64,000 nucleotides of DNA from Devosia oryziradicis (lineage in GTDB: Bacteria; Pseudomonadota; Alphaproteobacteria; Rhizobiales; Devosiaceae). The notes below the pieces were generated by a model. The model did not search any database, had not been told where the DNA came from, and saw only the letters and a list, made by a program, of their open reading frames with translations. The stretch's first letter is position 1, and every line of letters begins with the position of its first letter. The stretch covers positions 2,081,001 through 2,145,000 of the forward strand of contig NZ_CP068047.1 in assembly GCF_016698645.1 (NCBI RefSeq), given 5' to 3'. Of this stretch, positions 38,681-47,529 are shown in pieces. The translations under genes were made by a program, and so were the position numbers.

Positions 38681-38920
38681 ATGAGCTTTCCCATTGATCC
38701 GAGCCAGCGCCAGCCAAAGGGCGACCACAATCGACGCCTTGCCCTTGGGCTCGACCCTGACGAGTTTGCGCGCGAGGCTGGCGTGACCACCGAAGAACTT
38801 CGGGACTACGAGCGCACCAGTCCCGATCATGACTTCGACCTCGAGGTCGCGCGCCGAGTTGGATTTACGTTGGAGCGGCTGGAGGCCAATCCGCCGCCAA
38901 CCCAGAAAGTGGTGACCTGA
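38681..38920 (+). CDS. small XRE-like helix-turn-helix protein
   Basis: 79 residues from ATG at 38681, with GGAG 6 nt upstream. The central part NRRLALGLDPDEFAREAGVT, then TEELRDYERT and VARRVGFTLERLE, is a compact XRE-like HTH. It is not linked to a toxin gene, so a simple single-domain regulator is the best call. It precedes a 46-residue frame and lies divergent from the cystine operon. Confidence 0.65.
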   Translation: MSFPIDPSQRQPKGDHNRRLALGLDPDEFAREAGVTTEELRDYERTSPDHDFDLEVARRVGFTLERLEANPPPTQKVVT

Positions 38921-38921
38921 C

Positions 38922-39062
38922 ATGGGTACGGAAAAGTCGAAGCCGGCGCCGCTGGAAACCGAGCCCGGCGAACAGAAAGACGACAACATCGACGACCTGG
39001 GTCGCAAGCAGGATGGAACCAAGCTGGAGCAACCCGGCAAGACCAAGCCATCCAAGACCTGA
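38922..39062 (+). CDS. 46-residue hydrophilic peptide
   Basis: ATG at 38922 lies 1 bp after the stop of the HTH gene; stop at 39060-39062. The product is highly charged and disordered-looking (MGTEKSKPAPLETEPGEQKD, ending TKPSKT), a type often seen in desiccation or stress small proteins. Ribosome site weak; coupling to the HTH gene is possible. Confidence 0.4.
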   Translation: MGTEKSKPAPLETEPGEQKDDNIDDLGRKQDGTKLEQPGKTKPSKT

Positions 39063-39064
39063 GC

Positions 39065-39754
39065 CTAGTCGACTGCGTGTGTCCACTCCGTTCGCTCGCA
39101 GTTGGCACAGGCGTCGGAACCCTGGTGCGCGGCGCCACAGGTGATGCAGACCAGTTTAGCGCCGCCTTCGGCCGCGCGCGGTGATACCAGTTCAGGCGGC
39201 TCGATTTGCGGCGGCGGCACGATGGGCAGTCCCGCACCATGGTCCTTGCTGAACTTGAAGACGGTGACCTTGCCGTCTTTCTCGATATAGGCGCGCCGCA
39301 CTTCCCCAAGCTGTTCGATGCCATTTTCGCGCAGTTCCTGAAACAGCTCCTGCCGGCTGATCGACGCCTGGTCGAGAAAGTCGCGCACCACTACCCCATC
39401 GCGCACGGCCTCGCGCGGCTCCCCGTCGAGGAAATGCTCAGCGGGCGCGCTCTTTGCAATCACGACGTCCAGAAGCTTGTTTGCGACCACGACCAGCGTC
39501 ACGACCAGCATGGCGTGGATGAGCGGTACATCTGCGTAGAACATCGCGTCGCCGACAGCCGAGCCCAGCGCGATGACGAGCAGAAATTCGACGGTCGACA
39601 ATTGGCCGACGGTACGGCTGCCCAGCCAGCGCAGCAGCAGCAGGGTGTACCCATAGATAATGGCCGTGCGTATCGCGATTTCGAGCAGGAAAAGCGGCGA
39701 CTCATCCCCAAACAACATGCGCTTCAAGTCGAGCGCCATAATGGCCTGATCCAT
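39065..39754 (-). CDS. DUF421/YetF-like membrane protein with zinc-ribbon tail
   Basis: 229 residues from ATG at 39754, 2 bp after the stop of the upstream gene. Residues 20-100: three helices with TVGQLSTVEFLLVIALGSAV, the YetF/DUF421 signature. Residues 105-170: the DUF421 soluble domain (FLDGEPREAVRDG). The tail adds a zinc ribbon with C203-x2-C206 and C216-x2-C219, which is unusual for the family. Last gene of the trehalose run; function unknown. Confidence 0.88.
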   Translation of the reverse strand: MDQAIMALDLKRMLFGDESPLFLLEIAIRTAIIYGYTLLLLRWLGSRTVGQLSTVEFLLVIALGSAVGDAMFYADVPLIHAMLVVTLVVVANKLLDVVIAKSAPAEHFLDGEPREAVRDGVVVRDFLDQASISRQELFQELRENGIEQLGEVRRAYIEKDGKVTVFKFSKDHGAGLPIVPPPQIEPPELVSPRAAEGGAKLVCITCGAAHQGSDACANCERTEWTHAVD

Positions 39755-39756
39755 GG

Positions 39757-40737
39757 CTAACTCCGCTTGGTCGATGTCCACGCCAGCTGCGCAAGTTCCG
39801 GGCCGAACCGTTCGACGAACGCCCGCTGGTTGCGCCCTACATTGTGCAGGTAGATGTGATCGACGCCCAACTCCATCAATTCTCCAAGCCAACCGAGATG
39901 TCGAGACACATCGGAGGATACCTTGAGGCAGCGGGCGAGGTCATCAGGACCGGCCAACTTGCCGATGCTGTCGAAATCAGCAGGGCGGCGAAGGTCCCAG
40001 TTCACCTCGCCGCCGGCGATGACAGGTCCCCATTGATCTAGCGCCTGGCCGAGGGCTTCGTCCTCGGTTTCCGCCCAGCTCAAGGCGTGCTGCAAGTAGA
40101 TGGGCTTGCTATCACCCGCCACCTTCCTGAAGGCCGCGACGACCTCCCGCGTTGCGGCGATGTCTCCTCCGGAAGCCGTCAGCAGGCCATCCGCCCAGCC
40201 TGCCACGAAAGCCGCAGTTTGCGGCGTGATGGCAGCGCCAAACAGGGGCACCGGACGCTCCGGCCGGGAGTAAAGTTTGGCCTCGACCACGGTGATGCGG
40301 CCGCGATGAGTGACGGTTTCTCCGTCAAACAGGGCTCTCATAACCGCTGCGCATTCGGCCAGCCGGGCGTTGCGCTCCGCTTTTTCGGGCCAGGCGTCGC
40401 CGGTAATGGCCTCGTTGATGGCCTCCCCGCTGCCCAGCGCAAGCCACAGCCGATCGGGAAACATTTCTGCGCAGGTCGCGGCCGCCTGGGCCAGCACTGC
40501 GGGATGATAGCGGTAGCCTGGAGCGGAAATAGCGCCGAAGGGCAGGGTTGTCGCCTGCATCGCAGCGCCCAGCCACGACCAGGCAAAGCCGGATTGACCC
40601 TGCCTTTCGCTCCACGGATGGAAGTGGTCGGACGTCTTGATCGCCTGGAAGCCGGCCTGTTCGGCCAGAATGGCAAGGTCCCGCAGGGCGCTGGGAGCGA
40701 ACTGCTCGTGCGAGGCGTGGAAGCCGATCGTCGTCAT
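39757..40737 (-). CDS. LLM-class flavin-dependent oxidoreductase (TIGR03885-like)
   Basis: 326 residues. Bacterial luciferase-like TIM barrel: TIGFHASHEQFAPSALRDLA, FQAIKTSDHFHPWSE, and FPDRLWLALGSGEAINE. This stretch fits the group labelled probable non-F420 flavinoid oxidoreductase, which often lies near glycogen or trehalose genes. FMN with an NADH-linked reductase is likely; substrate unknown. Overlaps the upstream hydrolase gene by 4 bp. Confidence 0.87.
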   Translation of the reverse strand: MTTIGFHASHEQFAPSALRDLAILAEQAGFQAIKTSDHFHPWSERQGQSGFAWSWLGAAMQATTLPFGAISAPGYRYHPAVLAQAAATCAEMFPDRLWLALGSGEAINEAITGDAWPEKAERNARLAECAAVMRALFDGETVTHRGRITVVEAKLYSRPERPVPLFGAAITPQTAAFVAGWADGLLTASGGDIAATREVVAAFRKVAGDSKPIYLQHALSWAETEDEALGQALDQWGPVIAGGEVNWDLRRPADFDSIGKLAGPDDLARCLKVSSDVSRHLGWLGELMELGVDHIYLHNVGRNQRAFVERFGPELAQLAWTSTKRS

Positions 40738-41333
40738 GAAGCGTATCTCAATTCGTCGAGGAGGTCCTGGGTGGTGCAGGTGACGAGCTGCAAGCCAAAG
40801 CGGCTTTCGAACACCCGCAGCATGGCGTCATGGGTTTCATCGGCAGAGCCGAAGACCGCATCGGTGGGCAGAACAACGCGGAAGCCATGGTCTATGGCGC
40901 CGAGCACGGCTGCGGTCACGCAGATATCGGTCTCGCCGCCGGAGACAATGATGGTATCGATTTCGGCGCCGCGCAGCGCGCCCACGAGATCGGCATTGAA
41001 CCAAGGGGAGTAGACGGGCTTGTCGACGACACGGGCGGGCGGCACATAGCGTGCGAGGCTGGGAACCAGCTCCAGCAGTTCTGGCGGCAGCCGGCTTCGC
41101 GTCATCGAAGCCCATTTGCGATAGTAGTCCCGCCACGCCCCGACCGCCTCTTCGGCCGAGGCCGGCGGAATGAAGCGGGTGAAGATGGTCCGTGCCGGCA
41201 GGCGATCCACGATCGCTTCGATGGCCGGCAGGATGCAGAGCAGCCACGGCGCGTGCCACTCGGTCGGCTCGGCAAACATGCGCTGCATGTCGATGCAAAG
41301 ATGTGCCGTGTGTGTCCCGGTCAACTCGCCCAT
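40734..41333 (-). CDS. cysteine hydrolase, isochorismatase family
   Basis: 199 residues from ATG at 41333 with GAGGG upstream; the longer frame (to 41477) overlaps treY. Isochorismatase-like triad: Asp in LCIDMQRMF, Lys in VDKPVYSPWF and Cys in GGETDICVTAA. Family members hydrolyse amides or vinyl ethers, so a nicotinamidase-like or related activity is possible. It is translated from the trehalose run. Confidence 0.88.
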   Translation of the reverse strand: MGELTGTHTAHLCIDMQRMFAEPTEWHAPWLLCILPAIEAIVDRLPARTIFTRFIPPASAEEAVGAWRDYYRKWASMTRSRLPPELLELVPSLARYVPPARVVDKPVYSPWFNADLVGALRGAEIDTIIVSGGETDICVTAAVLGAIDHGFRVVLPTDAVFGSADETHDAMLRVFESRFGLQLVTCTTQDLLDELRYAS

Positions 41334-41409
41334 GGAACCCTCGCCCACCGGCCGCAACGGCTCGGGTGTGCGGGAAATGGCCGTCGCCAAAATCGGTTCC
41401 GAGCCACAG

Positions 41410-43833
41410 TCATGGCGTCGCCAGAACCCATACCGGCCCCTCGGAAGAACCGATGACCGTTCGTAGATCGGTCGCAAGCGGCGCTATCGGCGAAGTGTGT
41501 CCTGCGGACAGATCGGCCAATACCAGAAGCTGGTCAGTACCGTACCGCCGACGAAATCCAAGGGTTTCCGGCCCGCAGTCCAGCGGCTCGTAGCTGCCGT
41601 GGGCAAAGAGCCGTTGGAGCCGGCGCCGCAGCGCAAGCAGGTCCCGGGTCAGCAGCAGTTTGTCGTCTCGCCCAGTGACGGGCTCGGCAAGCCTTGCTGC
41701 CAGTGCGCCAAAATCCAGGTAACGGCGGTTGTCGGGATCGACAAAGCTCTGCTCCCAATCCTCGGCGCCGCGGTAGATATCGGGAATGCCGGGTATCGTG
41801 AGCTTCAAGGCCGCCTGGATCAGGCCCTTGCGCCGGCCGATATCCTGCAGGTGCCGGCGCGTAGCATGGAAATGCTCGAAAAAACCCACATCGGCCAACA
41901 GTTGGTCGATGAATTCACTGACTGTCGCTTCATAATCGGTGGCATTGACGCCCCAGTCGCTGCGTTCGCGGGCCTCGCGCAGCGACTTGACCATCGCCCC
42001 CTTGAGGCGGTCAGCCAGGGCATCGGCCGCCCCTGCGATCGGCCATCCGCCGATCACTAGCTGAAACAGCAGATAGAGATCGTTGGGGTGAATGCGATCG
42101 CCGTGCGGTGCCAGGTCGGACCGCCATTGCTCAACCGCGCTTCGCCACACATCCGGCGCATCGGCGATGGCACTGATGATTGCCCTGGTGTCCTCACCAC
42201 GCTTGGTGTCGTGGGTCGAGGTGGCGATCATGCATTGTGGATGGGAGCCCAGACGTCGCCGGTTGCTGTCGTGGAAGGCGGCGATGGAGAGCGAGAAGCG
42301 ATCTGGATGAGCACCTACCTCATTGAGCGCGACCAGGCGGTTATGGCGATAGAGTGCAGTGTCCTCGAGGCCCTTGGCCATCACGGGACCGGAAAGCTGC
42401 TGGAACCGGCCGATGGCACTGGCGATGGCGCGCGGGTCGTAGCCGGTGCTCAGCGACCCGCAGAGCAGGGCCCGGACGAAATCGAACACGGGAGGCTGGA
42501 TCTGGGGCTGGCTGCGCTGCGCCATTGCCACGGCTCGCGCGATTTCGCGCCCGTCGCGTGGCGCTCCACCCTTGTCATCGACGTAGGTTCTGTAAACCGC
42601 CAGCTGGGCCAGAGTCTCCCGCAAGGCCCGGCGAAGGCCGAGTTCGGTCAGGTCGCTCGTCGCGCCTGCCGACCAGGCCACCGTCGCGAAAAGGCGAGCC
42701 AGTCCCGAGAGTTCCGCCGCCAGCTCATTGTCCATGACGCGTAGCTTGCAGCGGTATGCTTCCTCGCCGGGCTCAGGGCCGTCGCCAACGAAGTCCCGGT
42801 AGGCGGCGGTAACCGCGGCTTCGGCCCTGGCGGGCGTCAGGAGCCTGGTCAGCTGGGCGCCGATTTCGTAGCCGGTCGTGCCGTCGACAGGCCAGTCGGC
42901 TCGGAGCTGTTCGTGCGGTGCGAGGATTTTCTCTACCACCAGGTAGATCGGCCGCGGCGTCCGTTCGCGCAGCATCTCAAGATATCCCTTGGGATCGAGG
43001 AGGCCATCGACGTGGTCGATGCGCAGACCATCCACCAGGCCATCGGCGATCAGCGCGAAGATAAGGTTATGGGCATGCTCGAATACGTCTGGGCGATCGA
43101 TGCGGATGCCTGCCAGGTCGCTGTTGATGAAGAAGCGCCGATAGTTGATCTCGTCGGCGGCGACGGCGAAATGCGCCAAACGCCAGTGCTGGCCAGCGAT
43201 GAGACTGTCGAGTGCCGCCCAGCTGCCGGCATGACCGGGCTGTCCGGTGAGCGCGGCTATCGCGGCGTCTGCGCTGCCGTAGCGTTCGAGCAGTGCCAGC
43301 TCGTCTTGCGGCCGGATCGGCAGTTTGTCGCCGTCATAGGCCCAAACGGCAAAGCCATCGCTGTCCGCCTTGAGTCGGAGGTCACCCGCTGCCAGTGCCT
43401 GGGCATAGCTGGACCCCAGGAACGGCACCAGCAGCTTGCCTTCCATTCCGGGCCTTTGCCGATGCCAGTCTATGTCGAACCACTCCGCATAGCGGCTTTG
43501 GGGGCCGTGCTTGAGCACATCGAGCCAGAGCGCGTTGTTGGCGCCGCCAACCCCCATGTGGTTGGGCACGAAATCGAGAATGACGCCCATGTCCCGCTGC
43601 TGCAGTGCGGAAACCAGGGCGCGGAACTCTGCCTCGGTTCCCAGTTCGGGATTGATTGTCGAGTGGTCGACCGTGTCATAGCCGTGGGTGCTGCCCGTCC
43701 GGGCGCGCAGGATGGGCGACAGATAGACATGGCTGATCCCGAGGCTATCCAGATAGGGCACGAGCGCCTGTGCATCGGCGAAGGAGAAGTCCTTGTTCAG
43801 CTGCAGGCGATAGGTGGCTCGGATCGAGGTCAT
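41410..43833 (-). CDS. treY: malto-oligosyltrehalose synthase
   Basis: 807 residues from ATG at 43833, which overlaps the treZ stop (ATGA). GH13 family: TYRLQLNKDFSFADAQALVP at the start, ISHVYLSPILRARTGSTHGYD, DFVPNHMGV, GLRIDHVDGLLDP (nucleophile Asp) and LVVEKIL (acid/base Glu). TreY turns the reducing end of a maltodextrin into a trehalose unit, which TreZ releases. Confidence 0.96.
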   Translation of the reverse strand: MTSIRATYRLQLNKDFSFADAQALVPYLDSLGISHVYLSPILRARTGSTHGYDTVDHSTINPELGTEAEFRALVSALQQRDMGVILDFVPNHMGVGGANNALWLDVLKHGPQSRYAEWFDIDWHRQRPGMEGKLLVPFLGSSYAQALAAGDLRLKADSDGFAVWAYDGDKLPIRPQDELALLERYGSADAAIAALTGQPGHAGSWAALDSLIAGQHWRLAHFAVAADEINYRRFFINSDLAGIRIDRPDVFEHAHNLIFALIADGLVDGLRIDHVDGLLDPKGYLEMLRERTPRPIYLVVEKILAPHEQLRADWPVDGTTGYEIGAQLTRLLTPARAEAAVTAAYRDFVGDGPEPGEEAYRCKLRVMDNELAAELSGLARLFATVAWSAGATSDLTELGLRRALRETLAQLAVYRTYVDDKGGAPRDGREIARAVAMAQRSQPQIQPPVFDFVRALLCGSLSTGYDPRAIASAIGRFQQLSGPVMAKGLEDTALYRHNRLVALNEVGAHPDRFSLSIAAFHDSNRRRLGSHPQCMIATSTHDTKRGEDTRAIISAIADAPDVWRSAVEQWRSDLAPHGDRIHPNDLYLLFQLVIGGWPIAGAADALADRLKGAMVKSLREARERSDWGVNATDYEATVSEFIDQLLADVGFFEHFHATRRHLQDIGRRKGLIQAALKLTIPGIPDIYRGAEDWEQSFVDPDNRRYLDFGALAARLAEPVTGRDDKLLLTRDLLALRRRLQRLFAHGSYEPLDCGPETLGFRRRYGTDQLLVLADLSAGHTSPIAPLATDLRTVIGSSEGPVWVLATP

Positions 43834-45680
43834 GCCAACGCCTCGGGGGCAAATACGAGCGCGCAATCGCTTGGCAATATCCAGAACTGCGCCGGGTCGA
43901 CCGGGCGCCGGCCGGCCCCGTCATAGTCGGGATGTTCGCTCGACCAGGCGACGGTCCAGCGATGTCCCGGCGGTGGGGCAAGAAGCGGTTCGGCCATCAC
44001 GCCGAACTGCAGATCACGACCCAGGTTGAGGAGGAGCAGGCGATGGCCGGACGGCTCTGCCATGAAATAGCGAACCAGCAATGCGGCATCGCCGAGCACC
44101 GCCCCGTCGATGCGGCGACCGCTGGCGTGGGAAAAGGCGGGGTCGGAGCGGCGCATGGCCAGCAGATCGCGGTGAAGGGCAAGCATGGGAGAATGCAGCT
44201 CAGCTTCCGCCCAGTCCAGTTTGCTGGAGGCGAAGGTTTGCGGGTCAGCGGGGACTGGCAACCGCTCCTGCATCACGGGATCGGCGACGCTGGGGAAGTT
44301 GCTCACCGACTGCCGCCGCCCCTCGGCTCCGGCCTTCGCCTCGTCGCCTTCGAGGCCGAGGAAATAGACGAACGGGTTGGTGGCGCCGAATTCCTGGCCC
44401 TGGAAGAGGCAAGGCGTTTGCGGCCCGAGCAGTAACAGGCTGGTTACGGCTCGGACCCGGGCGGGGGACGCGAGCGTAGCCAGGCGGAAGCCACGGGCGG
44501 AATTTGCTACCTGGTCGTGGTTCTCGAGAAAATGCACGAAGTGCTCGGATGGCGTCGACAGATTGTAAGTGCCGTAGGCCTTGTCGCGCATGTCGGAGCG
44601 CTGGCCTTGGTACAGGAAGCCGTACTTCAGGGCTGAAACCAGTTCCTGCGGCGAACCTTGATAGTCACGGTAGTAGAAGTCGTTGTGGCCGGTCACCGCC
44701 ACGCGCACCGCGTGCTGGAAGTCGTCGCTGACCATCGCGTCGACGCCATACCCACCGCGGTCCGGCGGATCGATCATCAGGTGTTCCTGCGGCTGGTTCT
44801 CGACCAGCACGTAGACCTGGCGACCGCCAGCCGCCTCTCGGACCGCTTGGGTGATCTCGGCGACGATGTGCTGCTCACTGGAGTCGAACATGGCCTGCAC
44901 CGCGTCCAGCCGCAGGCCGTCGAAGTGGAAGTCACGAATCCAGTAGACGGCATTGCCGATGATGAAGTCGCGAACGCCGCGGGCGCCATCGTCGTCATAG
45001 TTGAAGCTGGCGCCCCATTCGTTCTCGTATCGGTCGGTGAAATAGTGCTCGCTGTAGGCGCGATAGTGATCGCCCAAGCCGACATGGTTGTAGACCACGT
45101 CCAGGATGACGCCGATGCCGCGAGCATGGGCAGCGTCGATGAACGCGCGGATGTCGTCGGCGGAGCCGTAGGGCGCAAAAGGTGCATAAGGCAGGGTGGT
45201 GTCATAGCCCCAGCCGAAGTGCCCCTTGAAGGTGCCGATGGGCATGATGTGGAGTAGGGTCACACCCAGGTTTGCCAGATGGTCGAGCTTGCCTGTGGCC
45301 GCCCGCCAGGTGCCTTCCTGGGTGAAGGTGCCGATATGCAGCTCGTAGATCACCTGGTCCTGACGGCTGACCCCGCGCCAGCCTTGGTCGGTCCAGGCAA
45401 AGGTGTTGTCCACGATCACTGAAGGACCATCATTGCCCTCCGGTTGCCAGCGCGAAGCCAGGTCCGGCAAACGCTGACCGTCCTCGATGCGAAACCAATA
45501 GCGGTCGCCGGGATGGGCATCGGGCACGTCGGCGCCAAAATAGCCGTCGCCGAGGTCGTCGAGCGCGAAGGTTCCTCGCCCTTCGATCTCAACAGAGGCG
45601 GATTGCCGCTCCCGGGCCCAGAGTGCAAAGCGGGTGCCGCCGCCATGGGGAATGGCGCCAAGGATGTCACGAGAGAGCAT
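43830..45680 (-). CDS. treZ: malto-oligosyltrehalose trehalohydrolase
   Basis: 616 residues from ATG at 45680. N-terminal CBM48-like domain, then a GH13 barrel with FGWGYDTTLPYAP, LDVVYNHVG and the catalytic residues Asp259 (GLRLDAV), Glu294 (VLVENQ) and Asp389 (ENHDQVAN). It cuts trehalose off malto-oligosyltrehalose. An EcfG-type promoter lies just upstream (45714-45738). Followed by treY with overlap. Confidence 0.94.
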   Translation of the reverse strand: MLSRDILGAIPHGGGTRFALWARERQSASVEIEGRGTFALDDLGDGYFGADVPDAHPGDRYWFRIEDGQRLPDLASRWQPEGNDGPSVIVDNTFAWTDQGWRGVSRQDQVIYELHIGTFTQEGTWRAATGKLDHLANLGVTLLHIMPIGTFKGHFGWGYDTTLPYAPFAPYGSADDIRAFIDAAHARGIGVILDVVYNHVGLGDHYRAYSEHYFTDRYENEWGASFNYDDDGARGVRDFIIGNAVYWIRDFHFDGLRLDAVQAMFDSSEQHIVAEITQAVREAAGGRQVYVLVENQPQEHLMIDPPDRGGYGVDAMVSDDFQHAVRVAVTGHNDFYYRDYQGSPQELVSALKYGFLYQGQRSDMRDKAYGTYNLSTPSEHFVHFLENHDQVANSARGFRLATLASPARVRAVTSLLLLGPQTPCLFQGQEFGATNPFVYFLGLEGDEAKAGAEGRRQSVSNFPSVADPVMQERLPVPADPQTFASSKLDWAEAELHSPMLALHRDLLAMRRSDPAFSHASGRRIDGAVLGDAALLVRYFMAEPSGHRLLLLNLGRDLQFGVMAEPLLAPPPGHRWTVAWSSEHPDYDGAGRRPVDPAQFWILPSDCALVFAPEALA

Positions 45681-45713
45681 GGGTGGAGGCCGGGTGGTTA
45701 AGTGTAGGTCGGC

Positions 45714-45738
45714 AACGGGCGGTGCTCAACTTCGTTCC
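45714..45738 (-). promoter_or_regulatory. EcfG-type promoter in front of treZ
   Basis: On the minus strand GGAAC (45738-45734), 16 nt, CGTT (45717-45714): an exact match to the general-stress sigma factor EcfG consensus. The treZ ATG is 34 nt after the -10. It overlaps the 3' end of the upstream treZ-like gene. Confidence 0.65.
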
Positions 45739-47498
45739 GGCGACGCCCAGACCACCGCGGACCATGCTGCCAGTCGCAGTACTTCGCCATGCTGGGAAAA
45801 CTCCCCACTACTCACGGGCGCCGCGGTGATGACGCAGCCGATGTCGGTGGGGTGGTCCGCCGGGTTGAGTGCCATGGACAGCGTGCCCTTCTCGAACACC
45901 CAATTGACGATGATGGCGCTGCCATGCCGCGTGCTTTTGGCGTCCAGGCAGACCGACTGGAGCAAGGGGCAGACCAGCTCGAGACGATACCCCGCCAGTG
46001 TCTGGAAGCGCCGCATGGCGTCGCGACGATCCTGCCGTCCCAACTCGCCCCACGGGTACTTGGCAGACTGAAAGGTTGCGATGTCGTTCGGGTCGGGCAG
46101 GTCCCCATCCTTGACGTCCTGCTTGAAGATTTCGCGCATCTGCTTGTAGCGGTCATCGCTCTTGGCCTGCGACACGTCCTTGTCCATGTCGATGAAGTAC
46201 GGGAAGGGCGACGTGACGTGCGCCTCCTCGCCCATGAAAAACAATGGGATCTGCGGCGCCAGCATAACGACGAAATGCAGGAAATCGAGCTTGTCGGCAC
46301 CGATGCGGTCCGGCAGGCGCTTGGCATCGGCGCGGTTGCCGATTTGGTCGTGGTTCTGCACAAAGGACACGAAGGCGTCTGGTGGGAGCCGGCTGGCAGG
46401 TTCGTTGCGTGTATAGCCGCCACTGTCATCACCTGCCTCGCCATCATGCACGAAGCCGTCGGCAAGGGCCTTCTCCAGGTCGGCGATGGCGTCCCTGCTC
46501 GTGTCCTCGTAGCCGTTCATATCCTCGCCGGTTACGAGAAAGTTGAGCACATGGTGGATGTCGTCGTTCCATTGTGCCGAATATTTCAAAGGCTCGTCGT
46601 TCTCGTCACGCTCGAGCAGCGAGGCGATGTTCTTCATGTTCTCGACGATCAGCTTGGCCCCGCGTTTGTCCTTGCGGGCGGTCGCCGCCAGTTCGGTGAG
46701 AAACAGTTCGCGCGCTTCGGTTTTCATCTCGTGCACCGAGTCGAAGCGCAGGCCGTCGAAATCAAACTCCGACAGCCACATGCAGGCATTCTCGTAATAG
46801 AACTGGCGCACCATGGGCTGGGTGAAGTCGATGCCCGGACCCCATGGCGTTTCAACCTCAGGGTCGAACCACTCGGGCGCATAGTCCTTCATGAAGTTCT
46901 GCTCGTCGCCGAAGTGATTGTAGACCACGTCAAGGATCAGGCAGAGACCGAGCTCGTGCGCTCTGTCGACGAGCGCACGCAGGTCGTCGCGCGTGCCATA
47001 GGCGGCTTCCGGCGCGAAGATGAGGGTGCCGTCATAGCCCCAGCCGCGATTGCCGGGGAATTCGTTCACCGGCATGATCTCGAGCGCGTTGTAGCCCGCA
47101 TCGCGGAAGTGCTCGAGCCGGCGCATCAGTCCGGCAAAGGTTCCCTCAGGCGACGCTGTGCCGACATGAACCTCGCACAGCAGCGTTTCCGACCACGGTC
47201 GCAGCGGCTCGTCCCGACCGGTAGGCGTGAGCCGGGTTGTGACAAGGCTCCAGCCGTCGCTGTCGCTTTCCTGCTGGCGCGATGCCGGGTCGGGCACGTC
47301 CTTGCCATCGATGCGGAACATGTATGCGGTGCCGGGTGGGCAGGACGGAACGACCGCTTCGAGAAAGCCCTCATCGACACGGCGAAGTGGAACCGGGTCG
47401 CCGTCCTTGAAGACGACGGAAACGGCGTTGGCACTGGGTGCCCAAAGGCGAAAGGTCGTGGCCTCAGCGTCGGCTAATGCCCCAAAACGATAGTCCAT
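45726..47498 (-). CDS. TreZ-like GH13 trehalohydrolase paralogue
   Basis: 590 residues from ATG at 47498 (ATG at 47510 also possible). Same plan as TreZ: CBM48-like N-terminus, GH13 barrel with RGWGYDGTLIFAP and LDVVYNHFG, and intact catalytic Asp253 (GLRFDSV), Glu286 (LIVENM) and Asp384 (QNHDQIGN). It differs from the neighbour by a longer insertion around residues 310-370 (HHVLNFLVTGEDMNGYEDTS) and its C-terminus. It may act on other chain lengths or branch types; this is inference. First gene of the run, behind an EcfG-type promoter. Confidence 0.88.
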   Translation of the reverse strand: MDYRFGALADAEATTFRLWAPSANAVSVVFKDGDPVPLRRVDEGFLEAVVPSCPPGTAYMFRIDGKDVPDPASRQQESDSDGWSLVTTRLTPTGRDEPLRPWSETLLCEVHVGTASPEGTFAGLMRRLEHFRDAGYNALEIMPVNEFPGNRGWGYDGTLIFAPEAAYGTRDDLRALVDRAHELGLCLILDVVYNHFGDEQNFMKDYAPEWFDPEVETPWGPGIDFTQPMVRQFYYENACMWLSEFDFDGLRFDSVHEMKTEARELFLTELAATARKDKRGAKLIVENMKNIASLLERDENDEPLKYSAQWNDDIHHVLNFLVTGEDMNGYEDTSRDAIADLEKALADGFVHDGEAGDDSGGYTRNEPASRLPPDAFVSFVQNHDQIGNRADAKRLPDRIGADKLDFLHFVVMLAPQIPLFFMGEEAHVTSPFPYFIDMDKDVSQAKSDDRYKQMREIFKQDVKDGDLPDPNDIATFQSAKYPWGELGRQDRRDAMRRFQTLAGYRLELVCPLLQSVCLDAKSTRHGSAIIVNWVFEKGTLSMALNPADHPTDIGCVITAAPVSSGEFSQHGEVLRLAAWSAVVWASPERS

Positions 47499-47529
47499 TG
47501 CTATACCCATGGTTTTTCACGGGTACTCA

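Noticed and set aside
41334..41477. N-terminal extension of the isochorismatase-type gene
   Set aside because: It would overlap the end of treY and is not family-like; ATG at 41333 has a ribosome site.
45789..47477. 562-codon plus-strand frame opposite the treZ-like gene
   Set aside because: Shadow; the minus strand has clear GH13 motifs.
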